Shown here piece after piece: positions 53,909 to 63,877 of a stretch of DNA of 64,000 nt; position 1 is the first letter of the stretch; each line of letters starts with the position of its first letter. The DNA lies in NCBI GenBank assembly GCA_905178155.1, contig CAJINV010000006.1:1241876-1305875 (forward strand). Direction: 5' to 3'. A program made the position numbers and the translations under genes. The DNA is from Amoebophrya sp. A120. Lineage: Eukaryota > Sar > Dinophyceae > Syndiniales > Amoebophryaceae. Under the pieces are notes generated by a model. The model saw only the letters and a list, made by a program, of their open reading frames with translations, was not told the DNA's origin and did not search any database.

Positions 53909-56900
53909 ATGGCAGCACCACCACCCCCGGGCTACGGCGCGCCACCCCCGGGTTACGGCGCGCCACCACCCGGCTACGGGCAGCCACCACCACCTGGCTA
54001 CGGCCAGCAACTCCCTGTCGCTTACGGGCAGGTGATGCAGCCACCGCAACAGGTCATGTCGGATGATATTTTCGGGCCCCAATTTAACATCAAACAGAAG
54101 GTGACGAAAAGGGACCTCCTGGAGAACACATTGGGCGTCGAAATGGGAAATTTCTACAACGTCCAACCGTTTGGGGAGAAGGGAAACAAGAACAGCGAAC
54201 TTCCCTGGAAAATGTACGTAGACGAGAAATCATATGGAAGCGTCAGGTTTGAAATCCTCAAAGTTGAAATAGTTTGTGATGCATAAAATGCAACCCACAA
54301 AATGCCTGTCTTGCAGAGTAGGCAAGGGAGGCAGATTGTAAGCCTGTTGAGGGGTACAAATAGAGCTGCTGGACTAGCATGACAAAAGGCCTCTTCCTTA
54401 CCCAAACAGCATTACAAACTGGATTTCGGCTCTACCAAATTTGTCATGCGCCACTTGAAAACTAGGCACCAGCTGGTATCCGTTTTATGCATGGCAAACT
54501 ATTTCAACTTTGACGATTTCAAACCTGACGCATCCATAAATCAGATAACTGGTGCGGAAGGATCTGTTGCGGGCCGACGAGTATCAAATGCCAATATGTC
54601 TGGCTCTGGATGAATGCAGATGTTTGTGATGCAGGTTTTGCATGACCCAGAGTGTCTGGCATGCAGGACCAGCATCACAGGTTCATCTTCGAGAGCTTCA
54701 CGATGCCTACTCTGCATGAGAAATCCGCTTGGCACAACTTTTGTTCTTCAGGCAAGACAGATTTTTGTGTGATCTGAAATGCGCATCACAAGTTGCAACC
54801 TTCCAGACCCAGACATATTTGCAATGCATAACGAGAGGCCTCACCTTCGACGTTTTCTACCCGAAAAAGGAATCGGAAGGCGGGATGAAAATTTTGGAAC
54901 TGAAAAAACCCTTCATCTATCAAATGCAAATATGCCTGGGTCTGGAAGAATGCAACTTGTGATGCTGCGTTTGGATTCCAAAAAAATCTGTATTGCATGA
55001 GCAGCAAAGGGAATGCAATTTTTGCTATGCGGCGAGCGCATTTGTCATGCGGACTAGGCATCAAGAAGCCCTTGTAAAAAATTTGTGATGCTGGGGCATG
55101 CATCACTGACATCGTGGCTCATGCAAAACGTGCATGACAAGTTTCAGAATCTTCCAGCCCGAGACATATTTGCAATGCATATCATCTGCTGCGAACCGTG
55201 CTGCGCGTGCTGTTGCTGTTTCTGCACGGGTATCAAATGGAAAAATGTTTGGGTCTGGAAGGTTGGAACTTGTGATGCTACCTCTGGACTCTGAAAAAAT
55301 CTGTATTGCATGACTAGCAAAAGGAGTCTAGTTTGTGCTACGCGGGGAGGGCATTTGTCATGCGGAGTAGGCATCAGGAAGCCCTCTAAAAATCTGTGAT
55401 GCTAGGTCGTGCATTACAGACATCCTGGGCCATGCAAAATATGCATGACAAACCCGGCAACATCCCAGACCCAGACTACACTTTTGCAATTCATAACGGG
55501 GTGTTGCAAGCCGAAATTCGAGGTCACCGCCACGGAGAATTTTCCGGGGAATAAACGAATATGCATTGCACAAGTATCGTACTTCTAGTAGGGATTCTTG
55601 CATTACAGATTTAGTCAGCATGACAAATGAAATTTCTCATGCTAATTTGGCTCAGGAAGGAGGTTTGTCATGCAGTATCGCAATTACTACGAGAACGAGT
55701 GCGATATTTTTGCAATGCATAACGTGGCGAGGCCTACAAAATCGGCTACGTGCAAGATCACTGTCAGGTGTGCGGGACCCGGGAGGAGATCCACAAAACC
55801 TCCGATGGGGGTGAAAAGCACTTGTACACGATCAAAGGCAGCTGTTGCCATATGAGAGTGCGTTACAACTCCCCCTCGTTCGCATTTCTCATGCAAAATC
55901 CCAACTCCAATTGTTCCCCTGCGTCACTATTATGCATGACAGATTCCGGAAGCTCAAACGGTACTACACGAGGCGCATGAATTTGTAATGCACAGGCTCC
56001 ACGTGTGGTGGTGTTTGTATGGCTGTTCATGCAATACAAATGCGGGGGAGGGGGGGTTGTGCACTCTCATATGCCAGTGCGGTGCCTGTTTGCCAGCCGG
56101 GGGGTCGGCTTCGTTATGAACTGCGAAAGTATCGTACTCGTGTAAATGCATTACAAATTTCCTCCGCGTGAGAAATAAAATTTGTAATGCAGATTTACGA
56201 TAAGAAAAAAATTTGTAATGCAAGACTTGCATTTATACGAGTACGATACTTTTGCAGTGGATATTCGTACCCCATTTACGACGGGGAACACCACGACCGC
56301 GAAATTGGGGAGTTCAAAAAGATGGGTGGTATGCACTGCAAAAGTATGGCACTAGTAGAAATCGCATGACAATTTTCCTCAGCGTGAGAAATGGAATTTG
56401 TAATGGTGCGGGTTTGTCATAAGAACGGAATTTGTAATGCATGACTGCGATTACTACGAGCACGATACTTTTGCAGTGGATAACCGGCGGCATTAAGCAG
56501 TTCGCGATGGAGTTGCTCGCCGACGCGCAAACCTTTCAAGTCACATGTCCCGACAACGCTCACAACGAAGAAAAGGCGTTGCTACTGGCGGCGGGATTGA
56601 TGGTGGATCTGCAGTACTACGAGCAGACAAACGACAAACCGGATGAGTTGGGCGGCTACGCAGACATGGTATGCATTGCAAAAGTATCGTACTTAGTAGG
56701 AATCGCATTACAAATTGGCTCAGCATGACAAGTAGAATTTGTCATGCTGATTTACCTCGGAAAAAAATTTGTTATGCATGACAGCAATTGCTACGAACAG
56801 TACGATACTTTTGCATTTCATACATGGTCTTTTACAACGAAAAATCTTCCATTCGGTCGTCTAGCAGCAGCGCATCCGGCGCATCCGACTACTCCCTCCG

Positions 56901-57461
56901 CGTAGCGAATTTTATCCTGAGTAAAAACGTACCCACACCAGAGTTGTCATGCGACTTTGCCATGACAGGAACATTTGTGATGCGCAACCCCATGACAGGC
57001 ATTTTCAATCGTGTTTGGGAACTTGTAATGCTGTAAACAGGATCAGCAGATCGATTTGTGATGCGGCTTTCCTTGCTAACTTGCACTACCTCACGGACTG
57101 AAACTTGTCATGCGTGACTCACAAAACTCCTAGGTTTGTGTTGCAAAATCCCCATCCTGACTCTGGTGTGGGTACGTTTTTACTCAGGATAAATTTCCCG
57201 TCGTCTTCATCTTGCAACAGTGACACGGATCATAGTTGTGGTGCAGCTGGGATGAAGATGAAAAACAAGTCGGGCAGCAGCTCTACTTCAGGGGCAGCTG
57301 GTGTCGCGGGAAAGGCAAACTATGGTGCCACCGGATGGACAACGAGCGAATGTGAAGATTTCTCGTCGGATGATGCTGGGGCAACAGCAACGAGCAGCCC
57401 GAGTACTAGGAAGGCCCAGAGTAGCGGCGCAAGTGGAGTTTTCGAAGAGAGTGAGCTTTAA
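53909..57461 (+). CDS. Phospholipid scramblase family protein 2
   Basis: ATG 53909 to TAA 57459-57461, ten introners. Shorter Pro-rich start than its neighbour (four PPGYG-type units), then the same scramblase core: IFGPQFNIKQKVTKRDLLEN, NWCGRICCGPTRGLTFDVFY, CCEPCCACCCCFC, IGYVQDHCQVCGTREEIH and LLLAAGLMVDLQYYE. Protein identity to the 48411-52827 gene is very high through the core, so this is a tandem duplicate. Every introner joint agrees with the paralog's uninterrupted sequence, which makes this the best-tested gene model of the window. The Ser-rich tail differs (KSGSSSTSGAAGVAG). Two copies may allow division of labour between membranes, but nothing in the sequence shows this. Confidence 0.93.
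54233..54538 (+). mobile_element. Introner, family F
   Basis: 306 bp. Perfect repeat AATCA. Junction VDEKSDNWCGRIC; uninterrupted in the paralog at 50755-50770. Confidence 0.96.
54582..54830 (+). mobile_element. Introner, family A
   Basis: 249 bp. Perfect repeat ACGAG. Only 39 bp of exon separate it from the preceding F introner and its 5-bp repeat. Junction CGPTRGLTFDV, as in the paralog. Confidence 0.96.
54918..55181 (+). mobile_element. Introner, family A
   Basis: 264 bp. Perfect repeat TCATC. Junction KKPFICCEPCCA, as in the paralog. Confidence 0.96.
55231..55495 (+). mobile_element. Introner, family A
   Basis: 265 bp. Perfect repeat ACGGG. Junction CFCTGCCKPKFEV, as in the paralog (CFCTGFCKPKF). 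Confidence 0.96.
55560..55721 (+). mobile_element. Introner, family B
   Basis: 162 bp. Flanks ACGAA and ACGTG. Junction FPGNKRSEAYKIGYV. Confidence 0.92.
55851..56071 (+). mobile_element. Introner, family D
   Basis: 221 bp. Perfect repeat TGCCA. Junction KGSCCQCGACLPA, matching GTCCQLGACLPA in the paralog. Confidence 0.96.
56115..56263 (+). mobile_element. Introner, family B
   Basis: 149 bp, the same length as the B copy at 42634. Perfect repeat TTCGT. Junction GGSASYPIYDGE. Confidence 0.96.
56330..56482 (+). mobile_element. Introner, family B
   Basis: 153 bp. Flanks GGTGG and ACCGG match poorly, yet the joint KKMGGGIKQFAME agrees with the paralog (KMGKGVMQFVQE). Confidence 0.92.
56670..56822 (+). 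mobile_element. Introner, family B
   Basis: 153 bp. Perfect repeat CATGG. Junction GGYADMVFYNEKS. Confidence 0.95.
56913..57191 (+). mobile_element. Introner, family E
   Basis: 279 bp. Perfect repeat AATTT. Junction LRVANFPSSSSCN. The TIR inner arm reads GTACCCACACC, a matched change on both sides. Confidence 0.95.
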
Positions 57462-58765
57462 GACGACGAAATTGTTATTTGCATCAGTGTATGTCGATGT
57501 CGTCGCCCGATCGAATAGAAGATCGTGTCATCTCTCACTGTAGTCAGAGGCAGTAGAGCACACAAGAAATGCAGACAAAAACCAATCCAAAGTAAGTACT
57601 ACACTCTGGCTTTATTCCACAAAAATCACCTTCGTGGTCGTACGAAGAAGATTTTGTATAAAAGAAATGAAGCTGAATTCTTTGGTTGTCCCTACTATAT
57701 CACGACTAGCAGGTGCTGCACCAACATCCTGCGCGATTTATGTACAATCACAAACTGTTTTTTGTTTCGCTGTGTCGCTTACGACGTCTAGGTTTTTTCG
57801 CTTCGCGTTCGCACTATAATTAAAAAATCCAAGTACTTTGAAGTTCTCCCAGACATAATTAATACCTCATCTCAACATCGCTTCGTTTCAAGTTTTTCGT
57901 CCTGGCTGTTACCCTCTCGTGAAGATGTAGACAAGCACTTCAGATTTAAGGTTCTCCATAAGTACAAGCTGCTTCTCAACAGAACTACCTAGAGAAGAAG
58001 TAATTGGAATTGCAGTTATCACCACGAGCCCGAGCACGACCGCGGGGAGGAGGACAAGTAGGAACATGTTCGCACTCATTGTTTGTGGTCATCGCCTGTA
58101 TGTTTTGAGGAAGATGTTGAGTTTCGGTGCGAAAAACAAACGGTTTCGTCGTTGATGCAGCCATATTAATCGTTGGTCACGGTCGTCGTCCTGGTTGTCA
58201 TAGTCATGGAATAAACTACGTCCTCGTCCACGACCTGCTACGTACTCGCGCGCCGCTTGACACGATAATCCCTGCTAAACAAACCACCAGAAGAGCTTCG
58301 GTATTTTTGTGATTGTTATGAATAATTTCTCATGTTGCCTTTCGCTGTCGGTCCGTAAGAACCATATCCTTTGAAGCCGCTGCCGCACAGTTCTTATTTT
58401 CGTACAGAACAATTCAAATTCTTCGTCCGTTGCGATTTTCATTTTCGTATGAAATTTCTCATTTGTCGTCCTGAGGATCGTTCTAGCCTTGTCGTCAGCT
58501 CCTGTCTGCGTCGGTTTCTCTTGGTCACGAGGAGATGAAGAACTGAAGTTTATTTCCTAGTCCCACCTGGTAACGAATTGATGAAAAAGAAAAACATCTT
58601 CAGCACAATTGTTATAGCCAGTTCCAACTACTCTCCCGTCTTCAACTCAACCTACTGCAAGAATCTAGTACAAAAGAAACCAACGACCAGCCCGAAACAG
58701 CATCAAGAGCAACATACAAGAGCAATCGCACAAAGAACTACTCCCCCAACCACCAAAACCAAAAA
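57462..58765 (+). other. Intergenic region upstream of the tandem triplet
   Basis: About 1.3 kb, AT-rich, TTCGTC-type repeats, no coding signal. It ends in the 5' UTR of the first triplet gene (AACCACCAAAACCAAAAA just before ATG 58766, repeated before 60407 and 62335). Confidence 0.5.
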
Positions 58766-59161
58766 ATGGCGATCCTGAAAACTATGGCCCTCGCCGCCGC
58801 CTCGACGGCTTTGCTGGCGGGCAACGGCGGTGTCGATGCCGTGGAGGTTCTGATGTCGAATCAGAATAAAATGGCGACCGCCCAAAACAAGAAGAAGATG
58901 AGTACCGCGACCTCCACCAAGAAGACCGCTGAACTGCACAAGAAGGCGCACCACAAGAAAGCGTCTCAGCACCAGGAGAGCCAGAAGGTGTCGTCTAAAA
59001 TGTCTGAGAAGGAGAAAAACATTCTTTGTGACGAGCAGTTGAAGGCTTACTGTGAAATCAAGGGTAAGACCAGCACCATCGAAAAAATGGCAGCCGATGC
59101 GGCCAAGGCGTCCCTCGACGCGCAGGGTTGCAGCACAACCTGCCCCGGCTCTTGCCGTTGA
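58766..59161 (+). CDS. Small secreted Lys-rich protein, copy 1 (no intron)
   Basis: 131 codons, one exon. Residues 1-26 form a signal peptide (MAILKTMALAAASTALLAGN, cleavage probably after GVDA). The mature part is Lys/Ala/His-rich and helical (KKTAELHKKAHHKKASQHQ), then ILCDEQLKAYC and a C-terminal CSTTCPGSCR, so about five cysteines that may pair. No known family. It is the head of a tandem triplet and keeps the site that is empty of the introner found in copy 2 (AAACA at 58885-58889). Such small exported proteins would fit a parasite's secreted set, but that is speculation. Confidence 0.88.
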   Translation: MAILKTMALAAASTALLAGNGGVDAVEVLMSNQNKMATAQNKKKMSTATSTKKTAELHKKAHHKKASQHQESQKVSSKMSEKEKNILCDEQLKAYCEIKGKTSTIEKMAADAAKASLDAQGCSTTCPGSCR

Positions 59162-60406
59162 GTTTTTTGCGTCGTCTGGTGACGTCGGTCGTTCAAACTA
59201 CAATCAAAAGGGACGTCGAAACAGCAGCTGCAGAATTGGAAATCCCTTTACAGAGGTGGGAGAAGATAACAACCCACGCGAAGTAGAACGACAACTACTT
59301 TCTGTATATGTCTTGTCGCTAGCAGTTGCACTTCGTCTTCATGTTCATCTCATCAGCCAAGAATGAATCACTCCTCCAGTTTTATTCATACAAATGTAGT
59401 GTATCAGTTTCACGTATTATTATTACGTTCTTGCACAGTATGCTAGTCCCTGCTTCCTCTGCTCGTGCGTATCCCGCATGGTGATGACATTGAGAGCAGC
59501 CCAGCCTTTTTTTGTCCCACCACAAAAAATCTTTAGCATAAACTCCACTTTCCAACTCGAAAAATAATTAGACAAATCATTTATCGTAGCTAAGAATTTA
59601 GCAAGTAAAAAGAAACCATCTCAAAGAAATTTTAGAGTTCATCTGCATACATCACGACATGGATGCTGAAGACCATTTAGCAATCCGACGCAGCCCCCCT
59701 ATCAGTACCCCTGATAAGCACAAGGCCGTCAGACACAACGCGCGCAAACAAGAGTATCAGAAAGCTCTATCCCAAGCGAGTGCATCATTCACAAAATAGC
59801 AGAAGTAGCAGCCGCACTTTTTCTGTTATTTTGAGCCTTGGTCAAGAAGATCGGTTGTCGCACCACGACTCTTTCCTAACAATCATCACTCGGCTCGGTC
59901 GTCGTCTCCTCGGATTGATTCGGTTGTTGTGACTCATTGTTCGAGGTAGAACCTACAGCAACTGGAGTTTCGGTTTTTTATGCGTAGCCGTCCGTTCTCG
60001 AAAGCGTGCCACTCTGCGAAAGATGTTTCGTTTTTCGGCGTCCGTTGTAATTCCAAGTCATTCGTTCACACGATGTTTAAAATAAAAGTACTCGTTTTCT
60101 TTTCTGGGCTTGCCCCTGTCGTCCTCGTCCTTAGTCTCGTCCTAGTATTAGTAAGCCTCGTCGTTTTTCTGAAGTAATTATCTGTTCCCCCTAGTAACGA
60201 AAACGAATCGACAAAGAAAGCAAAAATATCAGCACAATTGTAGCCAGTTCCAACTAGTACTCTCCCGTCTACAACTCCTACTGCAGTCTAGTAAGAAAGA
60301 AACCAACGACCAGCCTAAAAACACCCAAAGAAACGACGCCACAAAGCTATACAGCATCAAGAACAAAAATCGGACAAAGAACCCCCCCAACAACCAAGAC
60401 CAAAAA
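59162..60406 (+). other. 3' flank of copy 1 and 5' flank of copy 2
   Basis: No gene. From 59162 to about 60150 it is nearly identical to 61084 to about 62100, as part of the tandem duplication, with a few short indels. Confidence 0.7.
59690..59773 (+). other. Conserved hairpin-bearing element, copy 1
   Basis: Contains TATCAG, TACCC, CTGATA (hairpin, 59700-59716), then CACAAGGCCG and AGTATCAGAAAGCTCTAT. Also present at 61621-61703 and 63790-63877. Possible RNA 3'-end signal or small non-coding RNA. Confidence 0.45.
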
Positions 60407-61083
60407 ATGGCGATCCTGAAGAACGTGGTCCTCGCCGCCGCCTCGACGGCTTTGCTGGCGGGCAACGGCGGTGTCGATGCCGTCGAGGTTCTGATGTCGA
60501 ATCAGAACAAGATCGCGACCGCCAAAAACATATGCATTGCAAATATGTCTGGGTCCTCTGGAAGAATGCAAGACTTGTCATGCACATTTTGCGTGACCAC
60601 CATGACGTCTGTGATGCATGCCCTAGCATCGCAGACTTTTCGAGGGCTTTCTGATGCGTAAACTGCATGAGAAATAATGCCCTCTCCGCGTAGCACAAAG
60701 TCGACTCCTCTTGCCGGGCATGCAATACAAATTTTTTTGGAATCCAAACGCAGCATCACAAGTTGCCATCTACTTCCAGACCCAGACATTTTTGCATTTG
60801 ATAAAACAAGAAGAAGATGAGCACGGCGACCTCCACCAAGAAGACCGCTGAGCTGCACAAGAAGGCGCACCACAAGAAAGCGTCTCAGCACCAGGAGAGC
60901 GAGAAGGTGTCGTCTAAAAAAATGTCTGAGAAGGAGAAAAACATTCTTTGTGACGAGCAGTTGAAGGCTTACTGTGAACTCAAGGGTAAGACCAGCACCC
61001 TCGAAAAAATGGCAGCCGATGCGGCCAAGGCGTCCCTCGACGCGCAGGGTTGCAGCACAACCTGCCCCGGCTCTTGCCGTTGA
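60407..61083 (+). CDS. Small secreted Lys-rich protein, copy 2 (one introner)
   Basis: Exons 60407-60530 and 60809-61083. Signal peptide MAILKNVVLAAASTALLAGN. After removal of the introner the protein is 131-132 residues and about 95 percent identical to copy 1 (EKVSSKKMSEKEKN against QKVSSKMSEKEKN, ELKGKTSTLEK against EIKGKTSTIEK). Same C-terminal CSTTCPGSCR. Because copy 1 has no intron, this locus gives a before-and-after view of an introner insertion into a coding exon. The gene body and about 1 kb of 3' flank are the duplicated unit. Confidence 0.92.
60531..60803 (+). mobile_element. Introner, family A, with intact empty site in paralog
   Basis: 273 bp. Perfect repeat AAACA at 60526-60530 and 60804-60808. 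Copy 1 has a single AAACA at 58885-58889 in the same codons (QNKKKM). Excision of element plus one repeat gives exactly the empty-site frame. Confidence 0.97.
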
Positions 61084-62334
61084 GTTTTTTGCGTCGTCTG
61101 GTGACGTCGGTCGTTCAAACTACAATCAAAAGGGACGTCGAAACAGCAGCTGCAGAACTGGAAATCCCTTTACAGAGGTGGGAGAAGATAACAACCCACG
61201 CGAAGTAGAACGACAACTACTTTCTGTATATGTCTTGTCGCTAGCAGTTGCACTTCGTCTTCATGTTCATCTCATCAGCCAAGAATGAATCACTCCTCCA
61301 GTTTTATTCATACAAATGTAGTGTATCAGTTTCACGTATTATTATTACGTTCTTGCACAGTATGCTAGTCCCTGCTTCCTCTGCTCGTGCGTATCCCGCA
61401 TGGTGATGACATTGAGAGCAGCCCAGCCTTTTTTTGTCCCACCACAAAAAATCTTTAGCATAAACTCCACTTTCCAACTCGAAAAATAATTAGACAAATC
61501 ATTTATCGTAGCTAAGAATTTAGCAAGTAAAAAGAAACCATCTCAAAGAAATTTTAGAGTTCATCTGCATACATTACGACATGGATGCTGAAGACCATTT
61601 TATTTAGCAATCTGACGCAGCGGCCCCCCTATCAGTACCCCTGATAAGTACAAGGCCGTCAGACACAACGCGCGCAGGCCAAAGTATCAGAAAGCTCTAT
61701 CCCAACAAGCGAGTGTATCACTTACAAAATAGCAGAAGGAGCAGCCGCGCTTTTTCTGTTATTTTGAGCCTTGGTCAAGAAGATCGGTTGTCACGCCACG
61801 ACCCTTTCCTAACAATCATCACTCGGATCGGTCGTCGTCTCTTGCGATTCGGTTGTTGTGACTCATGGTTCGTAGAACCTGCAGCAACTAGAGTTTCGGT
61901 GTTCATATTTTATGCGTAGCCGTCCGCTCTCGAAAGCAAAGCGTGCCACTTTGCGAAAGATGTTTCGTTTTTTGGCGTCCGTTGCAATTTCAAGTCAGAT
62001 TCGTTCACATGATGTTTAAAATAAAGCACTTGTTCTCTTTTCTGTCGTCCTCGTCCTAATTCTCGTCCTAGTATTAGTAAGCCTCGTCGTTTTTCTGAAG
62101 TAATTATCTGTTTCCCCTAGCACCCAAAACGAATCGACAAAGAAAGCAAAAATATCAGCACAATTATAGCCAGTTCCAACTACTCTCCCGCCTAGCACTC
62201 CTACTGCAGTCTAGTACAAAAGAACCCAACGACCAGCCCTAAAACCCCAAAGAAACGACGCCATAAAGCTATACAGCATCAAGAGCAACAAGAGCAATCG
62301 CACAAAGAACTGCCCCAACCACCAAAACCAAAAA
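61084..62334 (+). other. 3' flank of copy 2 and 5' flank of copy 3
   Basis: Partner of 59162-60406. No gene. Holds the second copy of the hairpin element. Confidence 0.7.
61621..61703 (+). other. Conserved hairpin-bearing element, copy 2
   Basis: Nearly identical to 59690-59773, hairpin at 61630-61646. Confidence 0.45.
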
Positions 62335-62958
62335 ATGGCGACTTTGAAGAACATTGTCCTCGCCGCCGCCTCGATGGCTTTGCTGGCGGGCAACAGCGGA
62401 GTCGACGCCGTGGAGGTTCTGATGTCCAACCAGAACAAGATCGCCACCGCCCAAAACAAGAAGAAGACCGCTGAGCTGCACAAGAAGGTGCACAAAGCGG
62501 CGTCTCAGCACCAGGAGAGCAAGAAAACCGCGACGCTGTCGAAGGAAGGGGCTACGCCCCTGATTTGCGACCCTATCCAAACGGAACTGTGTCGCGCTAA
62601 AAATTATGGAACCAAAATCTTGCAGCTAAGAGCAATAATTCTTCATGTAGCTGCTATAGTTCCCCCCCTCCTCCTTTTTTTTTCTGATACAGATACTGTG
62701 TCTGCTTTTGCCTTTGCATGTGCTAAAAGCGTAGTAAGATAAATCAAAATTTGGTATGCATACTAATCAATACCCAACACTGTGGCAAAAAAAAGGAACG
62801 GATCGGAAAACTAGTAGCAACAACTGCTCAAGCTCAAGATTTTGCTATAGGATATGTACGCTAATCCAGCCGAACCCATTAACGTTGCGACCCAAACTGC
62901 GTTGCTCGAGGCGGCTGGGTGCACAGTGAAAAGCTGCTCCACGGGTTGCTGCCGCTAA
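62335..62958 (+). CDS. Small secreted Lys-rich protein, copy 3 (diverged)
   Basis: Exon 1 from ATG 62335 (signal peptide MATLKNIVLAAASMALLAGN) to about 62604; exon 2 from about 62855-62860 to TAA 62956-62958. It lacks the STATSTKK segment of copies 1 and 2 and has a different middle (ATLSKEGATPLICDPIQTEL). The end is ALLEAAGCTVKSCSTGCC, alignable with SLDAQGCSTTCPGSC, so cysteines are kept. The intron between the exons belongs to a different TIR family. This copy is older than the pair 58766/60407. Confidence 0.75.
62605..62854 (+). mobile_element. Introner-like intron, family I
   Basis: About 250 bp with weak inverted ends: AACCAAAATCTTGCAGCTAA on the left, AGCTCAAGATTTTGCTATAG on the right. 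Flanks AAAAT and TGTAC differ. It lacks the TTTGTAATGC motif. Borders are good to about 5 bp; both plausible choices keep the frame into ANPAEPINVATQ. Confidence 0.55.
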
Positions 62959-63453
62959 GATGGGAGCCGGTAGTTTGGGTTTATCTTTATTCTTCTTGCG
63001 CCGGCGTGCCAGCACGCGACAAGGATTAACACCATGTTGTACAAAATAACTACACCAAAAGAAGTGCCAGTACCATCTTAGTGGAGTAGTTGTTCATTTC
63101 GTTTTGATTGCATATCAAAAGAAGCTACGCCCACATGTAAAAATCTTTCTAGATTTCTTGTCGAACGTCAAAAACTTGTAGAGACATCATCCATACGCTG
63201 CAGTATTATACATAGTATACTCCGCAGCCCGGCTTCCTCTGCTCGTGCGTATCCCGCACGGTAAGGAAACCATTGAGGGCAAACCATATTACCAGTTTAT
63301 TTCCATCCTACAACAAATCTGTAGCACTCCTGTAGTTTTGAAAATTTTTAGAAAAGTCATATCATTTGTTCAGAAAGTTTTTTGTTTTTAGATTTTAGCT
63401 GCTCAACGAATCCAGTTCCAGCGCGATGTAGTCCTCGACCATGAGCAATGTGA
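62959..63453 (+). other. 3' flank of copy 3
   Basis: No coding signal. Shares GCTCGTGCGTATCCCGCA with the flanks of copies 1 and 2 (63240, against 59463 and 61383), so it is the diverged duplicate flank. Confidence 0.5.
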
Positions 63454-63778
63454 TATCAAAACGAAAAATCCCCCTTCCCCATATCAAAACGAAGTTTCTG
63501 ATGCCGGATTTGCGTACACAAATCTGATTTGTCTTGCAGTAAGGCAGCGCAGCCAGATCCTCGGCCTAGGTAGGGGCGTTTGGGTCTAGTTGCTTAGCAT
63601 TACAAACGGCTGCCCCCTAGGCGCAACAGCATGCCTAATCGCTTCCATAATGGAGCGGAAGCTTCTGCACTTGTCTTCTTGCAAGACAGACGTGATTTGT
63701 GGTCTCAAATCAGCAACGCAAATTTTCGGAGTCATACTTTTTCGATATGTTGGGGAGGGGGGATTTTTCCTTACAATA
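63454..63778 (+). mobile_element. Introner, family G, in non-coding DNA
   Basis: 325 bp, TIRs of about 33 bp around GAAAAATCCCCC. Perfect repeat TGTGA at 63449-63453 and 63779-63783. It lies in the 3' flank of copy 3; the flanks of copies 1 and 2 (59675-59690, 61600-61620) are uninterrupted there. Confidence 0.92.
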
Positions 63779-63789
63779 TGTGACCACGC

Positions 63790-63877
63790 AGCCCGCCTAT
63801 CAGTACCCCTGATAAGCACAAGGCCGCAAGGTGGAACAACAACCGCAAAAAGTATCAGAAAGCTCTATGTCTATCCC
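63790..63877 (+). other. Conserved hairpin-bearing element, copy 3
   Basis: TATCAG, TACCC, CTGATA hairpin (63799-63815) and AGTATCAGAAAGCTCTAT kept, while the sequence around it has diverged from copies 1 and 2. Confidence 0.45.
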
